In this document: in pieces, positions 32,007 through 41,839 of the stretch | Position numbering within the stretch: the first letter of the stretch is position 1 | Layout: the number at the start of each line of letters is the position of its first letter | DNA from: Enoplolaimus lenunculus | Lineage: Eukaryota; Nematoda; Enoplea; Enoplida; Thoracostomopsidae | DNA length: 64,000 nucleotides | Direction: 5' to 3' | Assembly (NCBI GenBank): GCA_030248215.1 | Contig: JASANG010000293.1 | Span: 1 to 64,000, forward strand | Notes under the pieces: generated by a model | The model's input: the letters and a program-made list of their open reading frames with translations, nothing else | Told to the model about the DNA's origin: nothing | The model's database searches: none | Position numbers and translations under genes: made by a program

Positions 32007-32388
32007 CTGGGTTTCGGAAATCTTACTTAAGTATTTACTTAAGTTATACTTAAAAGTAGTTACTTAAGTCACCGACATAAGTAATTACTTATATTTTTTG
32101 AGCAAAAACAAACAAACAAACAAACGCCTTTGTGAGCTATGGTCCTAACAAGGAAGTAATTGTTTTGCTTCATAATAAGCAGACTCCGTGATTCTACAAT
32201 TTCCATTAAACCAAGGTTAGTATGCATCAATGATTACTTTGTAATATATCAAATTTAGTCAACGACTTAAGTATTTACTTATTAACTTCAGTGTACGCTT
32301 TTAAAATGACAAAATCGTTAAGTAATTACTTAGCACGTACTTTAAGTACTAAGTTGTACTTAAGTAGGGTTTTCCAAGCCCAGCCATT
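32007..32388. mobile_element. Foldback built from ACTTAAGT words
   Basis: Ends TGGCTGGGTTTCGGAAATCT and TTTTCCAAGCCCAGCC form the terminal repeat, each flanked by ATT. Both arms continue as strings of TACTTAAGTA and AAGTAATTACTTA, so it can pair with itself at many registers. The loop contains (AAAC)n near 32,105. Confidence 0.75.
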
Positions 32389-33271
32389 GTGTTTCAATTC
32401 AAACAACATTTTTCAACACTGTTTTTGTATATAAGCAAAAAGTGTACCAACCCGCTGTTAATTGAATGGCTTTTTCATCATCGGGAAACGCTATTTTGAC
32501 ATTTAGTGCAAACGTTTTTAAGAACTCGAGAAAAAATATTTTCTAAATCTTGATATAGGTAATATTCCTGTGTAATAACCTCAATATGCATATGGCTTAC
32601 TCTCAACATTTGATTGACTATATGAGGGCTTCTTGCTATAAGTTGCCGTCACAGATACAACTTACGGGTAAATTACAGCTCTTTTTTGTGCTGGAAATAG
32701 TAGTGTTTTGCAATTTCTATACTCAAACCGACAATGCCCGCAGGACTTGGCGCCCTAACGTTGGGCCCGGAGCCGAAATAAATCGAAGCAGTGCGTGACT
32801 TCGTTTTGTCTCATGAGCCCATGAAATAGACAGCTGGTTTGATATTGTAATAAGATGTAGGACATTTTAGTGAACGTTGTAACGTAGTAACTGCGACTCG
32901 CAGCCTTTTGCATCCGTCTGTCATTGGAGCTCTTATGGGTCTGAAGGAAGCTGCATTGAACAGTATTTGGTGAAATATGAAAAATAGTTATATGACTGTT
33001 TTATCTCTTGTTTTAAACCTATATAAAATTGTTGGTCCCGGGTCCTAAAAACTGGGTTGGTTCAAACCTTGACTCGAACAATAAAAATTGCAACAATTGG
33101 ACGTGTATATACTGTTCAAACTGTTAAGGCGTATCAATATAACCTTAATCACAACTCTGAACCATTTAAAAGATTGGGTTATTTTGGCAAGAAGATAATT
33201 TTTAAAAAATATTAAAACGCACTATTAAATAATTAAATATGCATTAACGTTTATTTGGAGGGCATATTACA
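32389..33271. other. 0.9 kb without firm features
   Basis: A 70-codon frame at 32,586-32,798 has no splice support. TTGGCGCCCTAACGTTGGGC near 32,747 recalls a retroelement primer-binding site, but no long terminal repeat lies next to it. Confidence 0.4.
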
Positions 33272-33468
33272 GGCCCGTAGTTAAGGGAGGGGGCAGATGA
33301 ACTCAGTCCCCCAGAAAAATTTTGGCCCCTTAAATAATCTTCTACCTTATATGTAAAAGTTAACGAAAACCCCTGTATAAGCCTTCTGAAAAGTTTTTAA
33401 ACCCCCCCCCTAGGCAGCAAGGCAAGCAGAGCTGGCTTCGCGTCTTGGTGAGCCGGCAGCCGGCCTGG
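33272..33468 (-). mobile_element. Family D element
   Basis: AGGCCCGTAGTTAAGGGAGG, CTCAGTCCCCCAGAAAAATT, AAGTTAACGAAAACCCCTGT and AAGCAGAGCTGGCTTCG follow in D order. The right tail GTGAGCCGGCAGCCGGCCTG looks like a second, duplicated end. Confidence 0.7.
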
Positions 33469-34264
33469 TATACTATGATAACAAGCAGTCGGTAAAAAGG
33501 CGCATACAATGCCAATTTGTAAGCCATTAAAAGCGGATATTAGCTAAATATTGAAGTCTGTTGCCGCACAAAAAAGGTCGGTAAACTTAATTGTACATTT
33601 GGAAAATTTAAAAAATATTCTTTGCAATATATTTTTTGACCTCGCTTTACGACTTAAGAATCGTAGCGGGCGGTCGAGAGCAGAGTAGAGTGTGAGTGAT
33701 AACTCTACTGAAATTATCTGACAGTGTAAATGTTTCAATTTTAAGATGGCAACAATGCGAACATGACTTGTTTGTCGTACAAGCAAAGTCAATGTTTCCG
33801 GGTCTAAAAACTGTAAATTTATCGATGTGCTTAGCCTTAGTTTTAGAGTTATCTATCAAATAACACAATGCGATAATTCTTGTAAGGTAAAGAGTGAAGT
33901 GAAAGTTTTCGTAGGTTCCGGACTCAAGTATGTGCTTGGATTAGCGTATAAATCGTATCAGCATCAGCCAGGGTTACCACTGGTGAAATAAACTTTTGCT
34001 AAAAACGGAACCGGACATTCGTTTGAGGAATTGGAAGTAGAATCTGTGTGTGCATGCATTTTCTGGTGGTGTCGCATCTGAATTTATTAGTAGGTCAATT
34101 AAAGTGTGGATTTATAGTGTTCAGAGTAGTTTAGGTTCTATTCATGCTTTGGAGACCATCTTTTTAACAATGACCCGATTGTTATTTTAAATTATAAACT
34201 TTGTATTTTAGCTTTGAATTTAAAATAAACTCGTAGTAAAGTTATTTCTGATAACTTTTCTAGC
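33469..34264. other. 0.8 kb without recognised gene
   Basis: AT-rich. Opposed frames near 33,544-33,868 lack support. No repeat partner. Confidence 0.4.
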
Positions 34265-34560
34265 GACCATAGTAGCTGGGATTTTGAGAGTTTGAAATAT
34301 ATGGTCGAAGGTATGATGTCGGGATATGGTCGGTCGAAGGTAGGATTTTGAAATTTTGGGATTTTGGGATATGGCTGAATGAGGGATTTTGAGGCATGTT
34401 GGAAGGTAAGATTTTCGAATTTCGGAATATGGTCGTATTTAGAATTTTGGGATATGGGCGAAAGTATGATTTTGGGACGTGGAGATGGTAGCAGGTGAGA
34501 TTTTGGGATATTGTTCCAGATGTGTTTTTTGGAAGTTTCGGTTGCGGGTGTGGTAAGATT
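34265..34560 (+). repeat. Degenerate purine-rich minisatellite
   Basis: Variants of GGGATTTTGGGATATGGTCG and GAAGGTAGGATTTTGAAATT recur roughly every 30-45 bases, with strong strand asymmetry (G and T on this strand, very little C). Units have drifted in length. It directly precedes the C-rich CCTAAG array. Confidence 0.7.
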
Positions 34561-34577
34561 TTAAATTATGAATGCTA

Positions 34578-34880
34578 CATCTAAGCCTTCCTATGCTTAA
34601 AGCGAAACCTACGGCTAAGCCTAAGCCTGAACCAGATCCTAAGCTAAGGCATAAGGGTAAAACCTATGGCTACTCTAAAGTCTACGTTTAAGCCTGTTGG
34701 ACAAATTTACGCCTACGCCTAATCCTAAACCTCAGCCTAAGGATCATTCAAACTCTAACCTATGTTTAAATCAAAGCCTACATGTAAGCTTAAAAGCCTA
34801 AGCCTAAGCTAAAGCAGACGCTTAAGTCAAAGCCTATGCCAAACCCTAAACCTAAGCTTTAGCCTTAATCTAAACCAAAA
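34578..34880 (-). repeat. Long degenerate TTAGGC-type array
   Basis: About 300 bases of CCTAAG, CCTAAA and CCTATG variants with no family A terminal repeats. It is the longest stretch of hexamers in the window. It may be an A element whose ends decayed, or an independent array. Confidence 0.7.
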
Positions 34881-35413
34881 CCCAAGTGATTGCTTGCAAT
34901 AAATAATACTTAAATCACAAAATCTTGACATTTCAAAATTCGAAAATCCGTTCTCAAACTAAAGTTATCAGTTAATAGCAGAGACGGTGGTGATTATTGG
35001 GATGGCAGAAAAGCAACATGAGCCCAAAACCTTGTAACAGTGCCTTTTTACTTTATTTTTCAAAATTTTAGGCAGCGCATTTATCCTCTACCGTCCCTCC
35101 ATCAATGAAATTAGTTCATGTTAAATTTAACTGTTGATCCAATAAGAGTTGCGCTACAATTGTAGTGGTTTAAATCGGATTAAAAGAATGAAACGTTCCC
35201 CGTCTTCCTGGCCCTTTTACAAGCTGTTTCTTAATGATATAACAGCTGATTTGCCGTTCTGGTTCCATGTGTTTGCGTACTGTTCCGTTTCTGAATGCAA
35301 TCACATATGACCAGTTGCCAATTTGAACGAAACGTTTTATCATTAAACTTTGAAGCCTTCAAAAATTCTGCAACATTACAATTTCAAGATTTATAGCTGG
35401 CTTACATATTCTA
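34881..35413. other. Stretch with two weak exon-like spots
   Basis: TTTACTTTATTTTTCAAAATTTTAG at 35,047-35,071 would be a good splice acceptor, followed by about 20 open codons. At 35,177 a short frame begins MKRSPSSWPFYKLFLNDITA and stops after 41 codons. Neither has a second border; both may be chance. Confidence 0.25.
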
Positions 35414-35660
35414 CACTGTAAATTTCTGGGAGTCAATTTTAACTCGAGTTGAATCACTCAGTCTGAGTTAACATTATCAGAACGCCCAATTTTCAATTGA
35501 TTCAATTCGTTCTGAGTTAATAAATCAACTCACCCAGAGTCAACTCAACTCAGAGTAAGAATCAACTCAACTGAGAGTAAGTTAACGTTTACTGATATTA
35601 ATTCAGAAATAACCAACTCGCTAGCTAAATTGATTAATCAACTCATTGGAATTTACAGTG
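35414..35660. mobile_element. Family B relative, distinct subfamily
   Basis: The ends CACTGTAAATTTCTGGGAGT and TGGAATTTACAGTG are flanked by TA, as in family B, but the terminal repeat is different. The interior repeats AACTCAACTCAGAGTAAG-like words in both orientations. It shares with B the use of short GAGTCAA/GAGTTAA palindromes. Confidence 0.8.
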
Positions 35661-36598
35661 TACCGCCTTTCATTTTACCATTGAATATTTTATTGAGTAT
35701 TGTTTTTGTAGAAAAAACGCAATATATCCGTATATATACGTGCTGCTGCTACTGTTGTTTTTGCGAATAATTTAATATTCTTTTAAATTTGTGGGTTTAA
35801 AATGTGAAACTCGTTTTGTTACCATCGTAATTTGATATTCACCGGTGACCTATATCCCCAAAAAGACCTCACAGTGCACCTTTGAACACTAGTGCATAAA
35901 CCAGCTGGGGTTTTGTTGTGTAAAACCTGAGATTATAGTCTACTGCAAAATCTGGTGCATTATTGCGTTAGTGCATTAGCAACTGAACTTTAATAGAGTT
36001 GTTTTGGTTATTTTTACGTATTTTAAAAACACGGTTAGCTGGCTGAAATATTAGTCGTAAAACCGTCAAACTTGTTATTAAGTTGTTTTTGCTGTGCCAA
36101 AACTGACGGAAAATCATGCATTATTTACAGTATTCGCGATCGAAAATTTGACAAACAGTAGACATTGTTTAACAATTGAGGTATGTTTATGCAAAAAAAT
36201 GACAGTTACTTAGTAGTATGAGAACGTTGAAGAACAGGCCCTTGTACACTTCAGCCAGCTCTCAAAACATTTAGATGTGGGCATAACTTAACCAGCTCAT
36301 GTTAATTATATGGCCAAGCCTACTAATTACATGTGTAAAGCTAAGCCTAAGTGTAATCCTAAGTTAACGCTCTTAAGCTTACATTTCACCGACGTTAAGC
36401 TCTCCAGTCTTCTATCTCCCAGTGAGCAAGATAGTAATCTTGACATGGTCCATTTAACTAAATATGCCCAAACTTTTGGCTCAGGCTTATTACAGCAATT
36501 ATACCGCTAATTTGTTGGTCCAAATCATAGGGCTGAGCTTAAAAACGAACGAAAATCTAAGATGCCAGTTTAATTAAGTTTTTCCTATTGCACCTAAC
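35661..36598. other. 0.9 kb without firm features
   Basis: Near 36,312-36,364 a worn CTAAGCCTAAG patch suggests an old A element. The frame running out of it to 36,508 (SLHFTDVKLSSLLSPSEQDS..) is protein-like but lacks borders. Confidence 0.35.
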
Positions 36599-36712
36599 GA
36601 GCCCATCGGCAGAGGGAATCCAAAGAAACTTTTAGCAGACTCCCAAAAAAAATATTTTGCCCCACCCCCAGTAAGATTTAATCCCGCTTGGTAGTCGTGT
36701 AAAATCACAACA
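36599..36712 (-). mobile_element. Family D, degraded
   Basis: GAGCCCATCGGCAGAGGGAA, TATTTTGCCCCACCCCCAGT and TTTAATCCCGCTTGGTAGTC retain the order of a reversed D element. The right end is lost. Confidence 0.4.
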
Positions 36713-36914
36713 TGAAAATCAATTGAAATTTTTTAGGGTCGACCCTAAAAGTAGCATCTAGAGCTGTCTGGAACGTTGCCCGGTATGACCGATTTATATA
36801 TACTTCGTTTTGGCAAACCGTTTTTATATTAACATTTTGTAGGCTTGCGGCGTCTCTTTGTGTTCACTGGGATTATATTTTCAGGTATTGATACTGCGCT
36901 TGGTTCGTTATCTA

Positions 36915-37160
36915 CCCTCCGCCAGAGTTTGTCCAAAATCTGTCCGAATTTGAAAATTTTTTGCACATTTCCGCTTCTCATAACCTCTTCGGATCATTTC
37001 GCAACTAACCTTAAATTTTTGAAAAACTGAATTTTAAGGTTCCCAAGTTTCGCCACTGGGACCTTTGTAACTTAAAAATCGATATTTTTCACAAATTCAA
37101 AGTTGGGAGTGCGAAATGATACCAGAGGCTATGACCATATGTCACGCAGTCCCTCTCCGA
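36915..37160. mobile_element. Family J palindromic element, diverged
   Basis: ATTTGAAAATTTTTTGCACA, CTTCTCATAACCTCTTCGGA and ATCATTTCGCAACTAACCTT on the left mirror AGTTGGGAGTGCGAAATGAT on the right, with CAAGTTTCGCCACTGGGACC at the turn. Matches the left halves at 9,934 and 43,525. Confidence 0.55.
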
Positions 37161-37263
37161 TTAAGAACTTTCGGGGCCTGCAACTGGTTTTCAAATTAGA
37201 ACAATTTTCAATTTATGCGAGTAAAAAAATATTTCATACAGTCGTATCGAAAGCAACTTCAAC

Positions 37264-37498
37264 AAACCCTTTCTCACATGAATATTTTCTATTTCCCCTG
37301 AGACCTACTTTAATGCTAGGATTCGAACTCCAGTGACTGGAGTGGGAGGCGTAAACCATCACCACTCAGCTATAGGAGCTTGACGCTCGAGCCCGAGGGG
37401 GCTCTCGTCTTGTGGTGATTTAATACTATGTATACGTGTTGCTATTATATACACTGCGCTGAGTTGCCTATAGGCAACTCAGTGTGAAAAGGGGTTAA
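37264..37498 (-). mobile_element. Family E: tRNA-headed element, complete
   Basis: On the minus strand: TATAGCTGAGTGGTGATGG (box A) and TGGAGTTCGAATCCTAGC (box B). Ends AACCCTTTCTCACATGAATA and GTGTGAAAAGGGGTT are inverted. At 37,459-37,482 is a perfect 24-base palindrome with arms CTGAGTTGCC around TATA. Confidence 0.87.
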
Positions 37499-38167
37499 AC
37501 GGCCAACAGATTTTCGTAAAGTATTAATGTAATTCACCGTTGTGAATGCAACAAGCTATAATATTGAATTCGCATACGAGTGATTTGGGCTATTTGGAAC
37601 AAAATTTCGTTATACAAAGCATTTTAGAAAGTACTATAATTTCACGGAAATGTTATTATAATATTAGACTCCGTTTTAAGTAGGAAACCTGATAGGCAGT
37701 CAGCCCACATTTTGAGATTGTTAGGTAAACGAGTAATCATAAATCACTATTTTAACTTTCTATTATTTCCAATTTTATATTTTTTTCAATGAGCTTTTTT
37801 CTACTAAAATTTCACAAAATAATAAACTGCTGCAATTTAAGTAATAAACTGATAAAACAGAATAATGAGCATAGTCAAGTCAGCTGAGGTTTTGAGGTCA
37901 TTAAAAAACTTTAAACAAACTGCAATTTTCACCTTCTGGCATCACCGTCTTCAATTCATTCGTCGACAGCTGTTTGCGTTTTTGCCTATAAAATAAAACC
38001 ACAATGTGTTTTGTAAAGTTAATTTTTATTTTCAAGTTTTACTCAATAAAATTGCGGTCAAAAATTGTAAGCACCAGTGATTTTAATAAATATATGTTCA
38101 CAACCACAACGTTATTGGCATGGTAGCAAGCGCAAATACAGCTAAGGTGTTAAGTTCAAAAATTGTA
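37499..38167. other. Stretch without recognised gene
   Basis: AT-rich, no repeat partner and no exon-like island. Confidence 0.4.
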
Positions 38168-38358
38168 CACTGCAAAAAATGGTGAGTCAAATTGACTCTC
38201 TCCGAAATAGGCTTTTCCTGACTACACAAACTGAGTCCTCCGACAGAGTCAAGTTCGACTGAATTTGACTCTAGCGGATTCGAATTTTGACTCAGTTTGT
38301 GTAGTCAGGAAAAGCCTATTTCGGAGAGAGTCAATTTGATTCACCATTTCTTGCAGTG
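38168..38358. mobile_element. Family B MITE, complete, TA-flanked
   Basis: The cleanest B copy: CACTGCAAAAAATGGTGAGT at the left, CACCATTTCTTGCAGTG at the right, TA outside both. CTCTCCGAAATAGGCTTTTC is mirrored by AAAAGCCTATTTCGGAGAGA. Confidence 0.92.
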
Positions 38359-38662
38359 TAGGAACTGTGATTAATTCTATTTTAATATTTGAATCTTAAT
38401 ATTGGTACAAAACGTTTTCGAGCGAATATATTTTTGAGTTATTTTCAAAAAATCTTAACGCTTGGCTGCGCTAACATATACATTTATTAGAACCAGAATT
38501 AATTTGGTTTAATTTGCCCGTCGGCGATACAAACGTTGACCATAATTTTACAGCACCTAAAGTGCTGTATGTTGAAAAATAGGTTCTGCAACGCACAAAA
38601 AGTTACCTTATTAAAATTATCTTAAGATACCAAAAAAGCTGGTATTGCATAAACTTTTAAGC

Positions 38663-38671
38663 TATATAATA
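38663..38671 (+). promoter_or_regulatory. Possible TATA box
   Basis: CTATATAATAG lies 96 bases before the ATG at 38,759 and would place initiation near 38,695. In AT-rich DNA such matches are common; its only merit is position. Confidence 0.2.
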
Positions 38672-38758
38672 GTTTCTGACTTCATTGCGTCTGGCAATTG
38701 TTCTGTGCTTACCAGCCGCCAAAAAACGGAATTAGACTTTCTGTGTGTTCTAGCGATT

Positions 38759-38814
38759 ATGATTCAAGCATTGATATTGCTGGCTGCTATTATATTCGTC
38801 AGTTTCGTTACTAG
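38759..38814 (+). CDS. Possible short signal-peptide exon
   Basis: The ATG opens MIQALILLAAIIFVSFVT, a run typical of a signal peptide or membrane anchor, and reaches ACTAG|GTATTA, a weak donor. If not spliced, the frame ends after two more codons. TATA-like sequence lies about 90 bases upstream. A 19-codon hydrophobic frame in T-rich DNA can arise by chance. Confidence 0.18.
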
Positions 38815-39053
38815 GTATTAAACAACTCAAAGGCATAGTAAAGGCGTATGCAAAGACTTAGGCTTGCGACTAATCTTATAGGTTAGACTACTTTTTTAAT
38901 GAATATTGAAAAGCCAAATCAAAAATAAGATTAATTTAACCTTAAAGAATTTTTGCAATTTTGAAATGAGCTAATGTATGGCATTATTTTCGCAATGAGC
39001 AAATGAATTCATGCCGTGGATCTGGTAAGCGGTATGTTCAAATTTAACTGCTT

Positions 39054-39219
39054 AGGCCCATAGCCTGCTCACCGTGCTGGGGAGGGGGGGTAAAATAATT
39101 CAGGAGGGGCATACAAAGGTTTTCAATGGCTTAAAAGCAATGTTGAAAATTTTATAGTGGGGGCCAAGATTTTTACAGGGGCTGAGCACTCTTGGCCTCC
39201 TTGGCTTTGAGCCCCGTAA
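39054..39219 (+). mobile_element. Family D element
   Basis: CCCATAGCCTGCTCACCGTG, GGGGCATACAAAGGTTTTCA, GCAATGTTGAAAATTTTATA, ACAGGGGCTGAGCACTC and CTTGGCTTTGAGCCCCG keep the forward D order. Confidence 0.78.
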
Positions 39220-39280
39220 TTGTTACAAAATAAATTAGGTAAAAATTGTCTACGGGTACCGTAACGGTTGTTTTCATACG

Positions 39281-39421
39281 CGCATGTAAAGATTGAGGGC
39301 CAAACATTCTTCTGCAGGAATGCAATGCAGCAGGCTTACGTTTAAAACTAATGTTTTTGCTTTAGGCTTAGGCTTACGAATATGCTTATACTACTGTTTC
39401 GGCCCTGTTCTATGCATCGGC
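39281..39421 (+). mobile_element. Family A foldback, left part worn
   Basis: CGCATGTAAAGATTGAGGGC is the left end. The leader survives as GCAGCAGGCTTACGTTTAAA, and the right end is CGGCCCTGTTCTATGCATCG. Only one TTAGGC block remains. Confidence 0.75.
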
Positions 39422-39647
39422 GCTTTTACATATGATGTATATTGATACTTATTTAACATCCCAAACGGCCAATCAAATTTAATATAACACATTTAGATTA
39501 AAGACAATATAAACTAAAATAATTTATACTAATCGTTATGTTGTATTACCTTACAAGATAAATCTACCAAAACCTGTCTACCCACAACTTGATTCCGCAT
39601 CAAAAAACAAAATTATTATCCCAGTTATTAATTATTTGCCTTCTATT

Positions 39648-39696
39648 CACTCATAATTTGACAAGGGCGCTCAAATATTTGACAAGGGCGGTCAAA
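39648..39696 (+). repeat. Short direct repeat, 2 units
   Basis: ATTTGACAAGGGCG is repeated after a spacing of about 21 bases, each followed by a GTCAAAT or CTCAAAT inverted word. Not seen elsewhere. Confidence 0.6.
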
Positions 39697-39767
39697 TTGA
39701 TCCTGTAACATCGACGTGGGCAACATTCGTTTGATCAAAGAAAGCCGATAAATTGTGCCACACAATA

Positions 39768-39829
39768 ATGGCAACATTATGGGCCCAAAAATTCGTCAGT
39801 GGTGTCAAACCACCACCGCCAACAACAGA
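39768..39829 (+). CDS. Possible first coding exon, unidentified
   Basis: ATG in context CAATAATGGC opens 20 codons plus two bases (MATLWAQKFVSGVKPPPPTT), ending at ACAGA|GTACGT, an acceptable donor. The peptide starts like a small mitochondrial or soluble protein, with Ala/Leu/Trp and basic residues and then a proline run. An island with a terminal-exon look follows 410 bases downstream on the same strand. The phase matches only if that exon starts at an inner AG (40,250, or 40,247) rather than at its best acceptor, so the join is uncertain. Confidence 0.33.
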
Positions 39830-40026
39830 GTACGTGTATATACATTGTTTTTGTTATTATTGGTTCAGCTTATATTTTTTGCTGTGTCATAATATTTTGG
39901 TTCACAATGTCAAGTAGGCAAACTTCTCTTTTTAATAGTGTATTGAGTGCATGAGTGCCAGTTTACTAATTTGAGGTTAATTCGCTCGTTACGAGCGGTT
40001 TTGTTCTGGTAGCCGAAACCAGCGTT

Positions 40027-40220
40027 GACGCATTTTACTTTAAAGGGCGTCCAGGTTTTCTGGTGGGTCTATAAAACAGTAGGTTTAGATTCCAGATTAC
40101 ATTTTTTGCTTAGGCTTAGACTTAGGTTTAGTCTTAGGCTTAGAAACTCATTTTTGCAACGTTTAGGCTGATGCTTAGGCTTATAGGAATACACTTAATC
40201 TACTGTTACGTCCGGTTGAT
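40027..40220 (+). mobile_element. Family A foldback, TTTTAAGGGG subtype
   Basis: ACTTTAAAGGGCGTCCAGGT and GGTGGGTCTATAAAACAGTA match the copy at 62,308. Then come two TTAGGC blocks separated by AAACTCATTTTTGCAACG, and the right end CTTAATCTACTGTTACG. It would lie within the intron if 39,768 and 40,240 belong to one gene. Confidence 0.8.
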
Positions 40221-40239
40221 GATTTATTTTCAACTGTAG

Positions 40240-40430
40240 GAACGAGTAGTACTTCACAGGACATCAATAAGGTTGCCAGCTCTATACTTTATCGTGCGCT
40301 GCCGCCTGGTACCGCAAGTCAAAGCTTTTTGTTGGCAAATTCGTATGCGCTGAAATACGGCATTTCAAGGCGTTGGCGTACGATGACAGACGGCAATAAA
40401 ATAGCCACAAAAAGGATAGCGCCAGCTTAA
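40240..40430 (+). CDS. Possible terminal coding exon, unidentified
   Basis: ATGATTTATTTTCAACTGTAG is a good acceptor. Two bases later 62 codons run to TAA (TSSTSQDINKVASSILYRAL.., ending KIATKRIAPA). G+C is close to half, well above the flanks. The product would be basic near its end (ISRRWR, TKR). A rival 65-codon frame exists on the minus strand but has no comparable border. No AATAAA follows within 200 bases. Together with the exon at 39,768 it could encode a protein of about 80 residues, which is inference. Confidence 0.35.
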
Positions 40431-40529
40431 GGCTGTTGTTATTTCTAGATACTTGTGCAGGGAAGGTTTTACTTTTCACGAATACAAAACATCGAGCCTG
40501 TCATTCGCGGGTGATGTTGAATATTGCAG

Positions 40530-40745
40530 TGCTAAATTGACGACAAGCAGCAAATATTAAGTTGTCCAAATACCAACAGGAAACCAATGGATGTCCAATA
40601 AGAAATGGTTTTTACGATGACGTGGAAACACCCGATAGGAAAATGAAGCGGCCTGCGGCCGCTACACCCCGCCCTGCCTCACGAGAGATTTTTTCAAGCT
40701 GACCCATGGGGGCGTACACAACAACCGTGTCCCACCTGCCCCGCA
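40530..40745. other. GC-rich island, open on both strands
   Basis: Around AAGCGGCCTGCGGCCGCT (with a NotI site) the G+C rises sharply. Plus strand: about 55 codons open to TGA at 40,691, containing NGFYDDVETPDRKMKRPAAA. Minus strand: about 45 codons open, containing WDTVVVYAPMGQLEKISREA. Both look like proteins and at most one can be right. The GGGGGCGTAC word also occurs in G-type elements. An exon of either strand, or a GC-rich repeat, remain possible. Confidence 0.35.
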
Positions 40746-41192
40746 ACAATAGCAATTATATATAATCAATCAACGGTATTTCAGTCATTTGTATGCTGAA
40801 TTCCGTTATTTTTATGTAATTATGTTATTTTGAACTGACTTCTAAAAGCAGCCGACTGTAAAATTTCAATGAGCATTGAAACTTTTAAAATCTCAATCTG
40901 CCAAAAAACTAGTCTCTCCGCGCTTTTACTTTTCAGATAAAAATTTCAACCCTGAGAAAACACCGTCTTCTGATTTTGAACCATTTTGCCTCATATTTGA
41001 CGGACTGTGCTATGGGTAGCCCAATACGCACCGCTCCGGGCCATAGGGTGCCACACCTCATTTCCATTTCTAGAAAACGCTGCATATTGGGTATTCTACT
41101 AAATTTGTTAATACCAAAAACATATACCTAAAAACGAAATGTTTAGATGCTCTCTGATTATATGCTGCATTGGATTTAAATTTTGATATGAT
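40746..41192. other. Stretch without recognised gene
   Basis: AT-rich, with a small GC patch at 41,015-41,060 (CGCACCGCTCCGGGCCATAG). Nothing annotated. Confidence 0.4.
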
Positions 41193-41282
41193 TGCGTTAT
41201 AATTTTTTGACGTCCGGCGCCATCCGTCACCCGTACGGCACCGTCCGTCACCCGTGCGTTGCCGTCCGTCGCCGTCATACAG
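41193..41282. mobile_element. Family I GC-rich fragment
   Basis: GACGTCCGGCGCCATCCGTC, ACCCGTACGGCACCGTCCGT and CACCCGTGCGTTGCCGTCCG are the same words that fill the element at 27,884. The terminal repeats have decayed (GCGTTATAATTTTTTGACG). Confidence 0.6.
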
Positions 41283-41839
41283 TATTCCTTCTGTAATGAT
41301 CAAACTTGAAGGATGTGTAAATTATCATTGCCAAACTAAAATTCGAGACCCGTTATGTCTGTTCGAGTGCAATTTAACGCTATTTCTTTTCGTGCTTTTT
41401 ATTTGCAGTTAAATAAATTTCCATAAAAATGAGTTCAATCTTTGATTTATTATTTTTACCATACACCGCTATATACAGGGTATAGTATTCTGAGACTGTC
41501 TGCAGTAAAAAAACTTACTTCAAACATTGAAGCGTTTTGCTGTCATATATCTTTTATCTTACGGTTTATATATGGTCATTGGAGCTTCTATTGAAATCTG
41601 GCTCGAAGGTTTGTTGTTCTGGTTATTATTACAGCTCCCAAAAAAGGTTGGGTGTTGGTTTTTAGAGATTTCAAAACATTTCTCAAATGTCGCGGTTTTT
41701 GCGCTAAAACGACCAACGAAATTAGTGTAGAAAAAACGAAATTTCTGTTCAATTTTTGCAATTTAGACGACAGAACAGTTGTTTGCGAATTAATGTGCAG
41801 TTCGATAAAGCAGAGACGTTGCTGATATATAGTTGAGTT

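Noticed and set aside
32747-32770. Primer-binding-site-like TGGCGCCCTAACG as evidence of an LTR retroelement
   Set aside because: No flanking long terminal repeat, polypurine tract or polymerase-like frame was seen, and the match contains an insertion.
35177-35302. 41-codon frame MKRSPSSWPFYKLF.. as a small gene
   Set aside because: No splice or poly(A) border; length within chance expectation.
36366-36510. Frame ending near GSGLLQQLYR as an exon
   Set aside because: Emerges from a worn hexamer patch with no acceptor; chance cannot be excluded.
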